Positions 22,595-29,394 of a stretch of DNA of 30,320 bases are shown here, piece after piece. The position numbers were made by a program, and so were the translations under genes. This DNA comes from a virus. A model generated the notes under the pieces. That model made no database searches. It was not told where the DNA came from and saw only the letters and a list, made by a program, of their open reading frames with translations. The stretch spans positions 1 to 30,320 of IMG/VR virus record IMGVR_UViG_3300042390_000357; one strand, given 5' to 3'. Each line of letters begins with the position of its first letter. Position 1 is the stretch's first letter.

Positions 22595-23593
22595 ATGGAA
22601 TACTCCTGTATGGATATCGTAGCTTTCTCTGGGGACGCGATTAAAAGCGACAAGCTGGGAACCGTTAGCGGTTACCTGGTGCGATTTGGTAGTCCGGAAG
22701 TAACCGACCTGGAGGGAGATTACTTTACGAAATCTACGGATTACGGTTTCCCTGTAGGGGAGGAAGTACCGATTAACCTCTACTGGAATCACGGTATGGA
22801 CCGTAAGGTAGGTAAGCGATCTATCGGTACAGGGTACGCGAAAGCGGACGATATCGGTATCTGGTATCAAGCTCAAATCGATATGGCGGACGAATACACT
22901 ACCGGTATCGCGCGTATGGCGAAGCTAGGAAAGCTGGGTTTCTCCTCTGGAGCCGCTTCCCATATGGTAGAGCGTAAATCGATGGGTAAAGCTAACGAGA
23001 TTATCCGCTGGACTATCGCGGAAGCGTCCGTTACTCCTACTCCTGCGGAGTACCGTAACCAGGTTAAGTCCGTAAAGGATATGGACTACATGGAAAATAT
23101 GGATATGGAGATGGGGATGGTATCTCCAGTGGATCAGACTCCGGAAGAATACGCGCGCGAAGTATTCGCGGAGGTAGAGTCCGACCTGGTACACGAAGGT
23201 ATGGAGAGCATCTACGAAGCTCTATGCGCGGGTATCTACGGAGCTATGGAGCTTACATCCAGCGACAAGCTTCCGTATCTAACGTCCCTGGTAGATGCTT
23301 TCGCGAGTACCGCGAAGGACTTTATAGGGAGTGTAGTAAAGTCCGGAGGGGAGACTAAAGCTATCTTTAGTACTCCAGATTCCCTCCGAAGTACAGAGCG
23401 AAGAATACGGGACGTATTCGGACTATCCAGGAATAACGCTAAACGACTAGCTCCTTCCTTCTACAAGCTTCTCCGGGATGGAGAAGTAGAGGAAGCGGAC
23501 TCTAGTAAAGTTAAGTCCTGTATCGTAGACCAGGAAGTACTCCTCCGGGAGTCCCTCCTATTACATTTGGAGCTTAAGAAATATGACTATTGA
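22595..23593 (+). CDS. HK97-family prohead serine protease with a C-terminal scaffold-like region
   Basis: Residues about 1-155 of this 332-residue protein match the prohead protease fold: VSGYLVRFG (25-32), the catalytic His66 in LYWNHGMD, the nucleophile Ser117 in LGFSSGAA, and the WTIAEASVTPTPA strand (139-151). It cleaves capsid subunit N-termini during maturation. The remaining half (about 160-332) is acidic and helical and ends with a segment RRIRDVFGLSRNNAKRLAPSF, often seen at the end of prohead proteases; it may act as an internal scaffold. The gene directly precedes the capsid gene, overlapping it by 11 bases. No strong Shine-Dalgarno is seen before the ATG (AGAGGTTAAAT). Confidence 0.88.
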   Translation: MEYSCMDIVAFSGDAIKSDKLGTVSGYLVRFGSPEVTDLEGDYFTKSTDYGFPVGEEVPINLYWNHGMDRKVGKRSIGTGYAKADDIGIWYQAQIDMADEYTTGIARMAKLGKLGFSSGAASHMVERKSMGKANEIIRWTIAEASVTPTPAEYRNQVKSVKDMDYMENMDMEMGMVSPVDQTPEEYAREVFAEVESDLVHEGMESIYEALCAGIYGAMELTSSDKLPYLTSLVDAFASTAKDFIGSVVKSGGETKAIFSTPDSLRSTERRIRDVFGLSRNNAKRLAPSFYKLLRDGEVEEADSSKVKSCIVDQEVLLRESLLLHLELKKYDY

Positions 23594-24896
23594 AGGACTC
23601 CGCGAGCGTAAGAATACTCTTATCGCTACCGCGCGCGAGCTAGCAGCTAAGAGCGATAACCTCTCCGAGAATAACGCAGAGATTAAGCGCATCATGTCGG
23701 ATGTAGACGCTGTAGAGGAGCGGATCGAAGCGGTTAAGCGTATGGGCGAAATGCATCCCGTAGCGAAGGAAGTTAAAGCTTCCGAACCGTGGAACGAATA
23801 TGGAAGCGTTAAGACTACTAGCGTATTCTCCGGAGGTACTTCGGAAGCTAACTATAAGGCTTACACTTTCGGACGTTACCTCCAGGCTATCGCTGGTAAC
23901 CGTAAAGCCGCATCCTGGTTGAAGGATAACGGACATATCAAGGCTAACAACGAGACTACAGAAAGCGCGGGCGGATACACCGTCCCTGTTATCACGTCTC
24001 CGGACCTTATCTATCTCCGCGAGCGTTTCGGTGTAGTCCGCTCCCTTTCGCGCGTCTACCCTATGACATCCGATACGCTCCTGGTCCCTAATCAAACCGG
24101 ATCGTCTACCGTCTACCATGTCGGGGAAAATACAGCGATTACTACGTCTGATTTCACATTCGACCAGGTACTCCTCCAAACCGTTAAACTTGCAGCCCTT
24201 AACCCGGTTTCGCGAGAGCTTTCGGAAGATACCATTATCGATTATGCTTCTATGGCAGCGCGAGACTTTGCAGTCAAGCTAGCCCAGCAGGAGGACGTAG
24301 ACTGTATTAATGGAGACGGTACAAATACTTATGGAAGTATTACCGGAGTACTCCAGGCTGTATACGGCTTGAACGCTACTAAAGCTAATATCGCATCCCT
24401 GGTCCTCGCGGATACTGGATCGGTAGCAGCTAATAAGCCGACACTCGCTAACATCCGTACGATGTCCGCGAAGCTCCCAGAGTACCCAGGTATCGATCCT
24501 GTATGGTTGTGTCATAAGCAATTTTGGTATGACTGTATCGCTCCTCTCCTGGATGCTCTCTCCGGGAACAGCATTATGGATATCCAACAGGCTTACGGAC
24601 CTAATCCTACGCTTTATGGATATCGCGTAGTATTCTCCCAGGTTATGCCGCGCGCTATGTCTACAGCTACTACTCCTGTACTTATCTTCGGAGATTTGGC
24701 ACAGGGTACAGCTTTCGGCGATCGGCGCGGGATTACCATCGAGATGTCTACGGACCGTGGATTTATCGAGGACCAGTACCTCTATAAAGCTACAGAGCGT
24801 TTCGCTTTTAAGGCGTTCGACTTGGGTAATGTTAACGCTACAGCTTCCCTGCGCGTACCAGGTTCGCTTATCGTTATGGCTACACAAGCTACCTAA
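23583..24896 (+). CDS. Major capsid protein, HK97 fold with N-terminal delta domain
   Basis: This 437-residue protein starts with a charged coiled coil (about 1-58, GLRERKNTLIATARELAAK to VEERIEAVKRM), the delta domain that acts as scaffold and is usually removed by the prohead protease. The HK97 fold follows from about residue 120, with GGYTVPVITSPDLIYLRERFGVV (about 129-151, P-domain and spine start), YHVGENTAITTSDFTFD, and the C-terminal FGDRRGITIEMS. The protease gene overlaps its start by 11 bases, typical of the pair. A strong bidirectional terminator follows 60 bases downstream and separates it from the leftward genes. Codon usage is like that of the other structural genes. Confidence 0.93.
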   Translation: MTIEGLRERKNTLIATARELAAKSDNLSENNAEIKRIMSDVDAVEERIEAVKRMGEMHPVAKEVKASEPWNEYGSVKTTSVFSGGTSEANYKAYTFGRYLQAIAGNRKAASWLKDNGHIKANNETTESAGGYTVPVITSPDLIYLRERFGVVRSLSRVYPMTSDTLLVPNQTGSSTVYHVGENTAITTSDFTFDQVLLQTVKLAALNPVSRELSEDTIIDYASMAARDFAVKLAQQEDVDCINGDGTNTYGSITGVLQAVYGLNATKANIASLVLADTGSVAANKPTLANIRTMSAKLPEYPGIDPVWLCHKQFWYDCIAPLLDALSGNSIMDIQQAYGPNPTLYGYRVVFSQVMPRAMSTATTPVLIFGDLAQGTAFGDRRGITIEMSTDRGFIEDQYLYKATERFAFKAFDLGNVNATASLRVPGSLIVMATQAT

Positions 24897-24955
24897 TAGG
24901 GTAGTCAATGTCCTGGATTTGCCACCTACGGAAACGTACCGATCCAGACGAGAAG

Positions 24956-24990
24956 AAACCTCCCAGGATACCTGGGAGGTTTTATCTTTT
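24956..24990. terminator. Strong bidirectional intrinsic terminator after the capsid gene
   Basis: AAACCTCCCAGG (24956-24967) pairs perfectly with CCTGGGAGGTTT (24971-24982) in a 12-bp stem with a 3-base loop. Rightward it is followed by TTATCTTTT. Leftward the stem's own A/T ends give TTT and then CTTCTCG. It lies between the convergent capsid gene and the leftward gene ending at 25010 and should insulate both. Confidence 0.92.
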
Positions 24991-25009
24991 ATGGAGTCTG
25001 AAATCTAAA

Positions 25010-25273
25010 TTAGGCTCCACTAGTCCACGGGACGGAGCTAACGTAATAACAGAGAGAATCTACATAGCGGACTCCTGGGTAGATTAACCCGTCCGCGGAG
25101 CTACAGGTCCAGAGATACTTAACGTCTACACTATGGGGAATATTCTCCCGGAAGTAGTAGTCCATCGTTATCTCGTCCTCCTTAAATTCGAACGGGTCAA
25201 GGTTAGCGTATTCCTCCCGGCTAGCTACGGGAACATACGTACGGATAAAGTCCGTTAGAGTTAATCCGTCCAT
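25010..25273 (-). CDS. Unknown protein, second gene of the leftward operon
   Basis: I do not recognise this 87-residue protein. It is acidic and Tyr-rich, with FIRTYVPVASREEYANLD near the start and many aromatic residues (MDYYFRENIP, RYVDSLCYYVSSVPW). There is no signal peptide or membrane segment. The start overlaps the stop of the upstream gene (TAATG read on the minus strand), so the pair is translated together. An operator-controlled promoter precedes the pair and a terminator follows. It is oriented against the surrounding structural genes, the usual sign of an accessory (moron-like) cassette; a host-takeover or anti-defence role is possible but not shown. Confidence 0.7.
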   Translation of the reverse strand: MDGLTLTDFIRTYVPVASREEYANLDPFEFKEDEITMDYYFRENIPHSVDVKYLWTCSSADGLIYPGVRYVDSLCYYVSSVPWTSGA

Positions 25274-25512
25274 TAGGAGACTACTCCATGGTCCGTATCG
25301 AGGTAATAGGTCGATACTCGTCCGTCCTCGTCCGCTATCGTAAGCATATCTACTCCGTAATAGTCCGCTCCCTCGGAGAGGATATCGAAGGTCATTCCAT
25401 TTTCGTGCATATACTGGGTTACTACAGCGCGGAGGTTATCCGTATTCTCCTGGTCCAGCTCTATTAAGCGGTAGCTGGTTACTCCGCATACCTCACATAA
25501 AAATCTAACCAT
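25273..25512 (-). CDS. Unknown protein, first gene of the leftward operon
   Basis: This 79-residue acidic protein is not recognised. It begins MVRFLCEVCGVTSYRLIELD: a lone CxxC (Cys6, Cys9), without a second pair, so a zinc site would need another protein or a dimer. The middle helix ENTDNLRAVVTQYMHENG is followed by two beta segments (FDILSEGADYYGVDML, RVSTYYLDTD). The ATG follows GAGGAGAGTAC by 6 bases, the same leader element as in the other leftward operon. Its promoter has a clear TTGACA and overlaps an operator palindrome, so expression should be early and repressible. Very small acidic early proteins often act on host proteins, but the sequence itself gives no target. Confidence 0.72.
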   Translation of the reverse strand: MVRFLCEVCGVTSYRLIELDQENTDNLRAVVTQYMHENGMTFDILSEGADYYGVDMLTIADEDGRVSTYYLDTDHGVVS

Positions 25513-25548
25513 GTCTAGTACTCTCCTCTAACGTAATCGAACATACAC

Positions 25549-25578
25549 AATATATACGATACGTATATAACGTGTCAA
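25549..25578 (-). promoter_or_regulatory. Sigma-70-type promoter of the leftward gene pair
   Basis: On the minus strand TTGACA (25578 to 25573) is followed, after 18 bases, by TATATT (25554 to 25549), or after 16 bases by TATATA (25556 to 25551). This is the best consensus promoter in the window. The spacer and -10 region are covered by the operator palindrome. Confidence 0.78.
25551..25569. promoter_or_regulatory. Palindromic operator over the leftward promoter
   Basis: TATATAC (25551-25557) and GTATATA (25563-25569) form a perfect 7-bp inverted repeat with a 5-bp centre (GATAC). Arms and spacing equal the core of the operator at 10503-10525, 15 kb away. The site lies between the TTGACA and overlaps the -10 hexamer, a classic repression geometry. 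Confidence 0.75.
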
Positions 25579-25613
25579 GTAGATACACGCAGAGGTAATA
25601 GAGGGGGATAGGG

Positions 25614-25630
25614 GGATTATGTCATAATCC
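25614..25630. promoter_or_regulatory. 17-bp palindrome at the start of the connector gene
   Basis: GGATTATG (25614-25621) and CATAATCC (25623-25630) are perfect inverted copies around one base. As RNA it could form a 6-bp hairpin with loop TGTCA, three bases before the ATG at 25634. It also contains CATAAT ending five bases before the ATG, a possible -10. It may be a DNA operator, a translational operator or both. The G-rich stretch just upstream (GAGGGGGATAGGGGG) is the only candidate ribosome-binding site. Confidence 0.5.
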
Positions 25631-25633
25631 TTT

Positions 25634-26122
25634 ATGGCGATTACCAGAGATGAGGCTTTAGCGTATGTTACGCTCCACGCCCAAACCAACTCGTATCCGG
25701 AGCTAGACGTATCTACGGTAGGTACTTTCGTGGACGCTAACCGGAGGTACTCCACCTGGACCGCTAATACCGCTTATGCTGTAGGGGACTACATCGTACC
25801 TACCGTCCCTAACGGACGCATATATAAAGCCGTGGTAGCTGGGACCAGCTCCGCGACCGAACCAGGGTTCCCGGTTTACGTCCTCTATAAAAGCTATCGG
25901 ATTAATGACGGTACAGCTCTCATATGGCAGGACTACGGACTAATCTCTCCGGACCAGTACGATACGCGATCCGCGGTACGCGCTCTCTGGATTTATAAAG
26001 CTGGTATCCTCGCTAACCAGGTAGACGCTTCCGACGATACATCTAACGTAAAGCTCTCTTTACTCCAGTCCCAATTTCTAACGATGGCGGAGAAGTACCG
26101 TCCATTTGAGGTAATCACATAA
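25634..26122 (+). CDS. Head-tail connector (gp6-like) with an inserted beta domain
   Basis: This 162-residue protein opens the second rightward structural block. Residues about 1-36 (helix with TRDEALAYVTLHA) and about 104-162 (helices with TRSAVRALWIYKAGIL and LLQSQFLTMAEKYR) look like the helical core of an HK97 gp6-type connector. Between them (about 38-104) is a compact beta module with AYAVGDYIVP, GRIYKAVVAGTS and NDGTALIWQDYG, similar to small carbohydrate-binding-like domains common in phage structural proteins. The insertion could be displayed at the neck. The start has no clear Shine-Dalgarno (see the palindrome just upstream), and the stop overlaps the next ATG (TAATG). Confidence 0.62.
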   Translation: MAITRDEALAYVTLHAQTNSYPELDVSTVGTFVDANRRYSTWTANTAYAVGDYIVPTVPNGRIYKAVVAGTSSATEPGFPVYVLYKSYRINDGTALIWQDYGLISPDQYDTRSAVRALWIYKAGILANQVDASDDTSNVKLSLLQSQFLTMAEKYRPFEVIT

Positions 26123-26499
26123 TGGATGCAGCTCTCGTAAACATCCTGGGAGCTGGTATGGAGCGTATGCTCTGTACGTCCCTGGTAGACGTATTCCGCT
26201 ACGTTACTACAGCGGATGGAGCTGGGGGGACTAACCTCTCCTGGGCTAAGATAGCGTCGATTAAAGGACGGATGATTAATACCGGAGACTCCGAGAATAT
26301 CCGATCTAACGGTTTTACTATGTCCGGAGCGTGGACTCTCGTAGCGTCCAGAAACGCGGATGTAATGTCCCAGGATCGAATCCGCATCCAGGGAGACACT
26401 TCTAGATACTGGGATGTTATCGGTACGGACTTCGGTAAAACCGCGCTCCTCGTCCAGCATATATCCCTGGTCGAATCGGTAGAAGGAAACGATTTCTAA
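26122..26499 (+). CDS. Head closure protein (putative, gp16/FII-like)
   Basis: This 125-residue protein is beta-rich after a short N-terminal helix. The pattern LVDVFRYVTTADGAGGTNLSW (split: LVDVFRYVT at about 21-29), IASIKGRM (about 47-54), then RIRIQGDTSRYWDVIGTDFG and LLVQHISLVE is that of the small barrel proteins that close the head after packaging and join the tail (SPP1 gp16 / HK97 gp7 type). Position after a gp6-like connector supports this. Start and stop both overlap neighbouring genes by TAATG. Confidence 0.62.
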   Translation: MDAALVNILGAGMERMLCTSLVDVFRYVTTADGAGGTNLSWAKIASIKGRMINTGDSENIRSNGFTMSGAWTLVASRNADVMSQDRIRIQGDTSRYWDVIGTDFGKTALLVQHISLVESVEGNDF

Positions 26500-26825
26500 T
26501 GGAGACTCCACAAGCGAGCATTAACTACCAGCAGCTTATAGCTGGTTTTATTGGAGCTGTAATTATGGTTCTACGTCAGCGTCCGTTTAGAGGGTTAATT
26601 ACTAACGCGTCCTCTGTACTCGCTGGTACAGCTAGCGCGACCTACCTAACGCCTATCCTGGGTAAAGCTCTGGGGCAAACCGATCCTAACTACCTCCTGG
26701 GTTTCTCCTTTCTCCTCGGAGTCCTGGGTCTACGTGGAGTGGAGCTTGTCGCGGACTGGATCGGCGTAGACGGTAAACCTGGATTAGATAGACCGGTTAA
26801 GCTAGATATACAAGGAGAAGAGTAA
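26499..26825 (+). CDS. Holin-like membrane protein
   Basis: This 108-residue protein has hydrophobic segments at about 13-26 (IAGFIGAVIMVLRQ), 36-52 (NASSVLAGTASATYLTP) and 65-86 (YLLGFSFLLGVLGLRGVELVADW), with a charged C-terminus. Small size, multiple membrane segments and charged tail suit a class I or II holin, which would let the signal-less endolysin reach the wall. The FLLGVLGLRGVELV helix is like that of several proposed phage holins. It lies among head-tail connector genes, 12 kb from the endolysin by the circular map. No antiholin or spanin is evident. The stop lies next to the following start. Confidence 0.55.
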   Translation: METPQASINYQQLIAGFIGAVIMVLRQRPFRGLITNASSVLAGTASATYLTPILGKALGQTDPNYLLGFSFLLGVLGLRGVELVADWIGVDGKPGLDRPVKLDIQGEE

Positions 26826-27008
26826 ATGTCCTGGTTTAGTAAGTTTCTAAAGATTAAAGCTAATATCCCAGAAGTAAAGATTCCTTTCGGGGAAGCTTTA
26901 CTCTTAGGTCAAATCGCGGAGAATCTCCACTTCCTCTCTACATCCGATCTAGAGAAGCTCCGGGACCTTACCCTGGTAGCTATCGCAAACCGGAAGGTCG
27001 GGAAATGA
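26826..27008 (+). CDS. Small unknown protein
   Basis: This 60-residue protein is helical, with an amphipathic N-terminus (SWFSKFLKIKANI) and a longer helix (FGEALLLGQIAENLHFLSTSDLEKL, here about 21-45) followed by a basic end. A clear Shine-Dalgarno (AAGGAGAAGAG) lies before the ATG, and the stop overlaps the next start (ATGA, 27005-27008). I do not recognise it. Placement after the holin-like gene could mean a lysis accessory, but nothing specific supports that. Confidence 0.6.
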   Translation: MSWFSKFLKIKANIPEVKIPFGEALLLGQIAENLHFLSTSDLEKLRDLTLVAIANRKVGK

Positions 27009-27232
27009 ACGTACAAAACTATTCATGTACACCGAATCCAGATGTCCCCGGAGACTGGATTATAAAGGGTGATATCTACGACGAAAACAATATCCTACTG
27101 GGTACTTTCGGACCTGATGGGACCAGCGTATTTACCTGGTGGAATCAACAAACAGTAGATTTTCAGTTAGCGTACGTAAATCAATTTAGTTCGATTATGG
27201 CGCGGCAAATTGCATATGGAGATGCTATCTAA
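27005..27232 (+). CDS. Small unknown protein preceding the beta-helix gene
   Basis: This 75-residue protein is beta-rich at the start (DWIIKGDIYDENNILLGTFG) and ends with a helix (QQTVDFQLAYVNQFSSIMARQIAYGDAI, here about 48-75). I do not recognise a family. It overlaps genes on both sides by a few bases. From about 27140 its codons become A+T-rich like the following fibre gene, so its 3' half may have arrived with that segment. It may be a chaperone or adaptor for the fibre-like protein, by position only. Confidence 0.6.
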   Translation: MNVQNYSCTPNPDVPGDWIIKGDIYDENNILLGTFGPDGTSVFTWWNQQTVDFQLAYVNQFSSIMARQIAYGDAI

Positions 27233-29394
27233 TGGCAACCTATTATGTTCGTCCTGATGGCAATGATGGTAATGCTGGTACTGGTTCAAGCACAGCACAA
27301 GCGTGGGCAACAATAGTTAAGGCATTAGGAGCCACTGGTATAACCGGTGGGGATACCGTCTATATTGCACCGGGGCGTTATGCTGCACAGATTGTAATTG
27401 GCGGTACTTATTCATCCGCTACAAATATAATAGGTGACCCGCTATGTACACAGTTTAGTGGTTTGACTGCTGGAAAGGTATTTATTACAAATGTCGCTTC
27501 CAGTGGAGCGTCTGTCTTTAGTGGAGTCTTAGTTAATGGGTCGGCTAAATCAAATCTAGCATTCTCTGGCATTGCATTTGAAAACACTAGTAATTCAACT
27601 CTTGCAAGATGTGTAGATTTGCTTTTAGGGCAGAACAATAGTTTTACAAAATGCACATTCCGTCAGACTGGATATGGTGCGCCTTTAATAAATATGAGCG
27701 CCCCTGCTTCATTAGCACTAAATGCGACATTCGATAGATGTGTAATGGGTGGTGGGCAGGTTAACTATTCTGGTACTCCAATGGTTGGACTTTATGGAAA
27801 CAATGTTTCCGATGCAACAACTGTAAAAAACTGTTTCTTTTACTCTGGGACATTAGGTGCTTTGTTGTACTTGGTAAGTGTGTCTGTATCCGTTTTTAAC
27901 TGCACATTTATAAATCATCCAGTTACAGCGATACAGAGTGCATCTGGGTCTTTGACATACCCAACGTACGTGAGAAACTGTTTATTTGTTGGAATAAATA
28001 GTGCAATGAACTCATCAGTTACTGGACATATTGTGCAGGAATATAATCGACTGATGAATAGTTCAATGTTTCAAGTAGCAACGTCTGTAACATCGTCTAG
28101 TAGTTATGATGCTGGCATAGAAGACGGTTATTCCTTAATCAATGGTTTAAATACAACGGCTATACACGCAACGCAATTAGGTGGTGCAAATACATCGTTT
28201 GGTACTGCTAGTGGTGCGCCGACAACAGATATCTACGGATTCCCGTGGTCGGGTACATCTCCGGATGCTGGAGCATCAACATACAAATTGTTGAGTACTA
28301 TTAACCCGACATACAACCCAACAGAGCGGAACGCGTCTACGATTACCATAGCTCCAGGTTCCACGTCCCAGAGTATAGAGGTTTACCTGGGAGCTACTGG
28401 GCTTACAGCTTCTACCGCTGGTCTATCCGCGCGCTATAACCGGACCAGGACCGCATCCGTAGACATCCCCCTGGTAGCGCGCACGATAGGACAAGCTTGG
28501 ATATCCGGAGGTTTCGCGGAAGTAGACGCGGTTAATATGCCTGGAGTCTACAGAGTAGATATCCCGGATGCAGCTCTAGCCGCTGGAGCGGACGATGTTA
28601 CCCTGGTAGTCCGCGGAGCTTCCGGGACTAATGGCGCGGTTATAACCGTCAAGCTATCCAGCGGAGGACTAACGTCCGGACAAACCGCATCCGCGGTATG
28701 GGGAGCTTCGGTCGCTGGTTATCTTGCAGAGACGGATTTCGGCGGCGTGGTTAATGCTACGCGTACCCTGGTAGGTAATATACCGGATCAAGTATGGGGC
28801 GAGTCTACAAGTAATCAGACAACGCACGGTACATTCGGATGGAATATCCTCCGCGCGGATCAACAGTCTAAAAAAGGTTTAGTTACACTGCATTCAAGCG
28901 GAGGTATAAACCGCGTAGACGCGGACGTACACGCGATCGTAAATGACACGGATGCAGCGGTAGAGCTTAAGGGAGCGTTACTCCATAACGGTACGGATTA
29001 CATCTCCGCGGATTTGCTATCTCCTACCAGTCCAGCTACCACTCTCCGTATGGGTCCGTACTCTGTAGTAGCCGATCAGACTAAGCAGGAGATTAATGTA
29101 GATATCCTAACCGGAGCTTCTCTCCCTGTAGTACTCCAGCTGGTAGACGCTAACGGTACTGGGATACCCGTTACGGGAGCGACCCTATCGGTTAAAATCT
29201 ACACTACATCCGGGACCCTGGTCGCTACGTATACGGGTACAGCTTCGTACGCGGATGCAGGTTTCGTAACCTTTACGCTAACATCGGCGGTAACCGCTAC
29301 CCCAGGTACTTACTACGTAACGGTTACTAGGTCCAGTGGAGCTACGGATACGTCCATCTATGGCGGTTTACGTCTCTATGTCAGGAGTAACTAA
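27232..29394 (+). CDS. Beta-helix fibre/appendage protein with mosaic composition
   Basis: Residues about 1-350 of this 720-residue protein form a right-handed beta-helix of the pectate-lyase type: it starts YYVRPDGNDGNAGTG, contains DTVYIAPGRY, then rungs with repeated NCxFxNxT-like steps (KNCFFYSG, FNCTFINH, VRNCLFVG). Residues about 365-480 form a conserved phage module (VYLGATGLTAST, NMPGVYRVDIPDAALAAGADDVTLVVRGA). The C-terminal part (about 615-720) resembles a BppU N-terminal/Ig-like domain, repeated in the next gene. The beta-helix part is A+T-rich with different codons (TTG, GCA, ACA) from about 27232 to 28320, then the sequence reverts sharply. This suggests recent replacement of the receptor- or glycan-recognition module. 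Depolymerase activity is possible but no active-site set is identified. Confidence 0.72.
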   Translation: MATYYVRPDGNDGNAGTGSSTAQAWATIVKALGATGITGGDTVYIAPGRYAAQIVIGGTYSSATNIIGDPLCTQFSGLTAGKVFITNVASSGASVFSGVLVNGSAKSNLAFSGIAFENTSNSTLARCVDLLLGQNNSFTKCTFRQTGYGAPLINMSAPASLALNATFDRCVMGGGQVNYSGTPMVGLYGNNVSDATTVKNCFFYSGTLGALLYLVSVSVSVFNCTFINHPVTAIQSASGSLTYPTYVRNCLFVGINSAMNSSVTGHIVQEYNRLMNSSMFQVATSVTSSSSYDAGIEDGYSLINGLNTTAIHATQLGGANTSFGTASGAPTTDIYGFPWSGTSPDAGASTYKLLSTINPTYNPTERNASTITIAPGSTSQSIEVYLGATGLTASTAGLSARYNRTRTASVDIPLVARTIGQAWISGGFAEVDAVNMPGVYRVDIPDAALAAGADDVTLVVRGASGTNGAVITVKLSSGGLTSGQTASAVWGASVAGYLAETDFGGVVNATRTLVGNIPDQVWGESTSNQTTHGTFGWNILRADQQSKKGLVTLHSSGGINRVDADVHAIVNDTDAAVELKGALLHNGTDYISADLLSPTSPATTLRMGPYSVVADQTKQEINVDILTGASLPVVLQLVDANGTGIPVTGATLSVKIYTTSGTLVATYTGTASYADAGFVTFTLTSAVTATPGTYYVTVTRSSGATDTSIYGGLRLYVRSN

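Noticed and set aside
24908-25087. Plus-strand frame starting MSWICHLRKRT after the capsid gene
   Set aside because: It reads straight through the strong terminator and into the antisense of the leftward gene, with no ribosome-binding site.
27232-29394. Beta-helix gene as a proven polysaccharide lyase
   Set aside because: The fold pattern is good, but I could not identify a catalytic residue set. Enzyme activity is left open.
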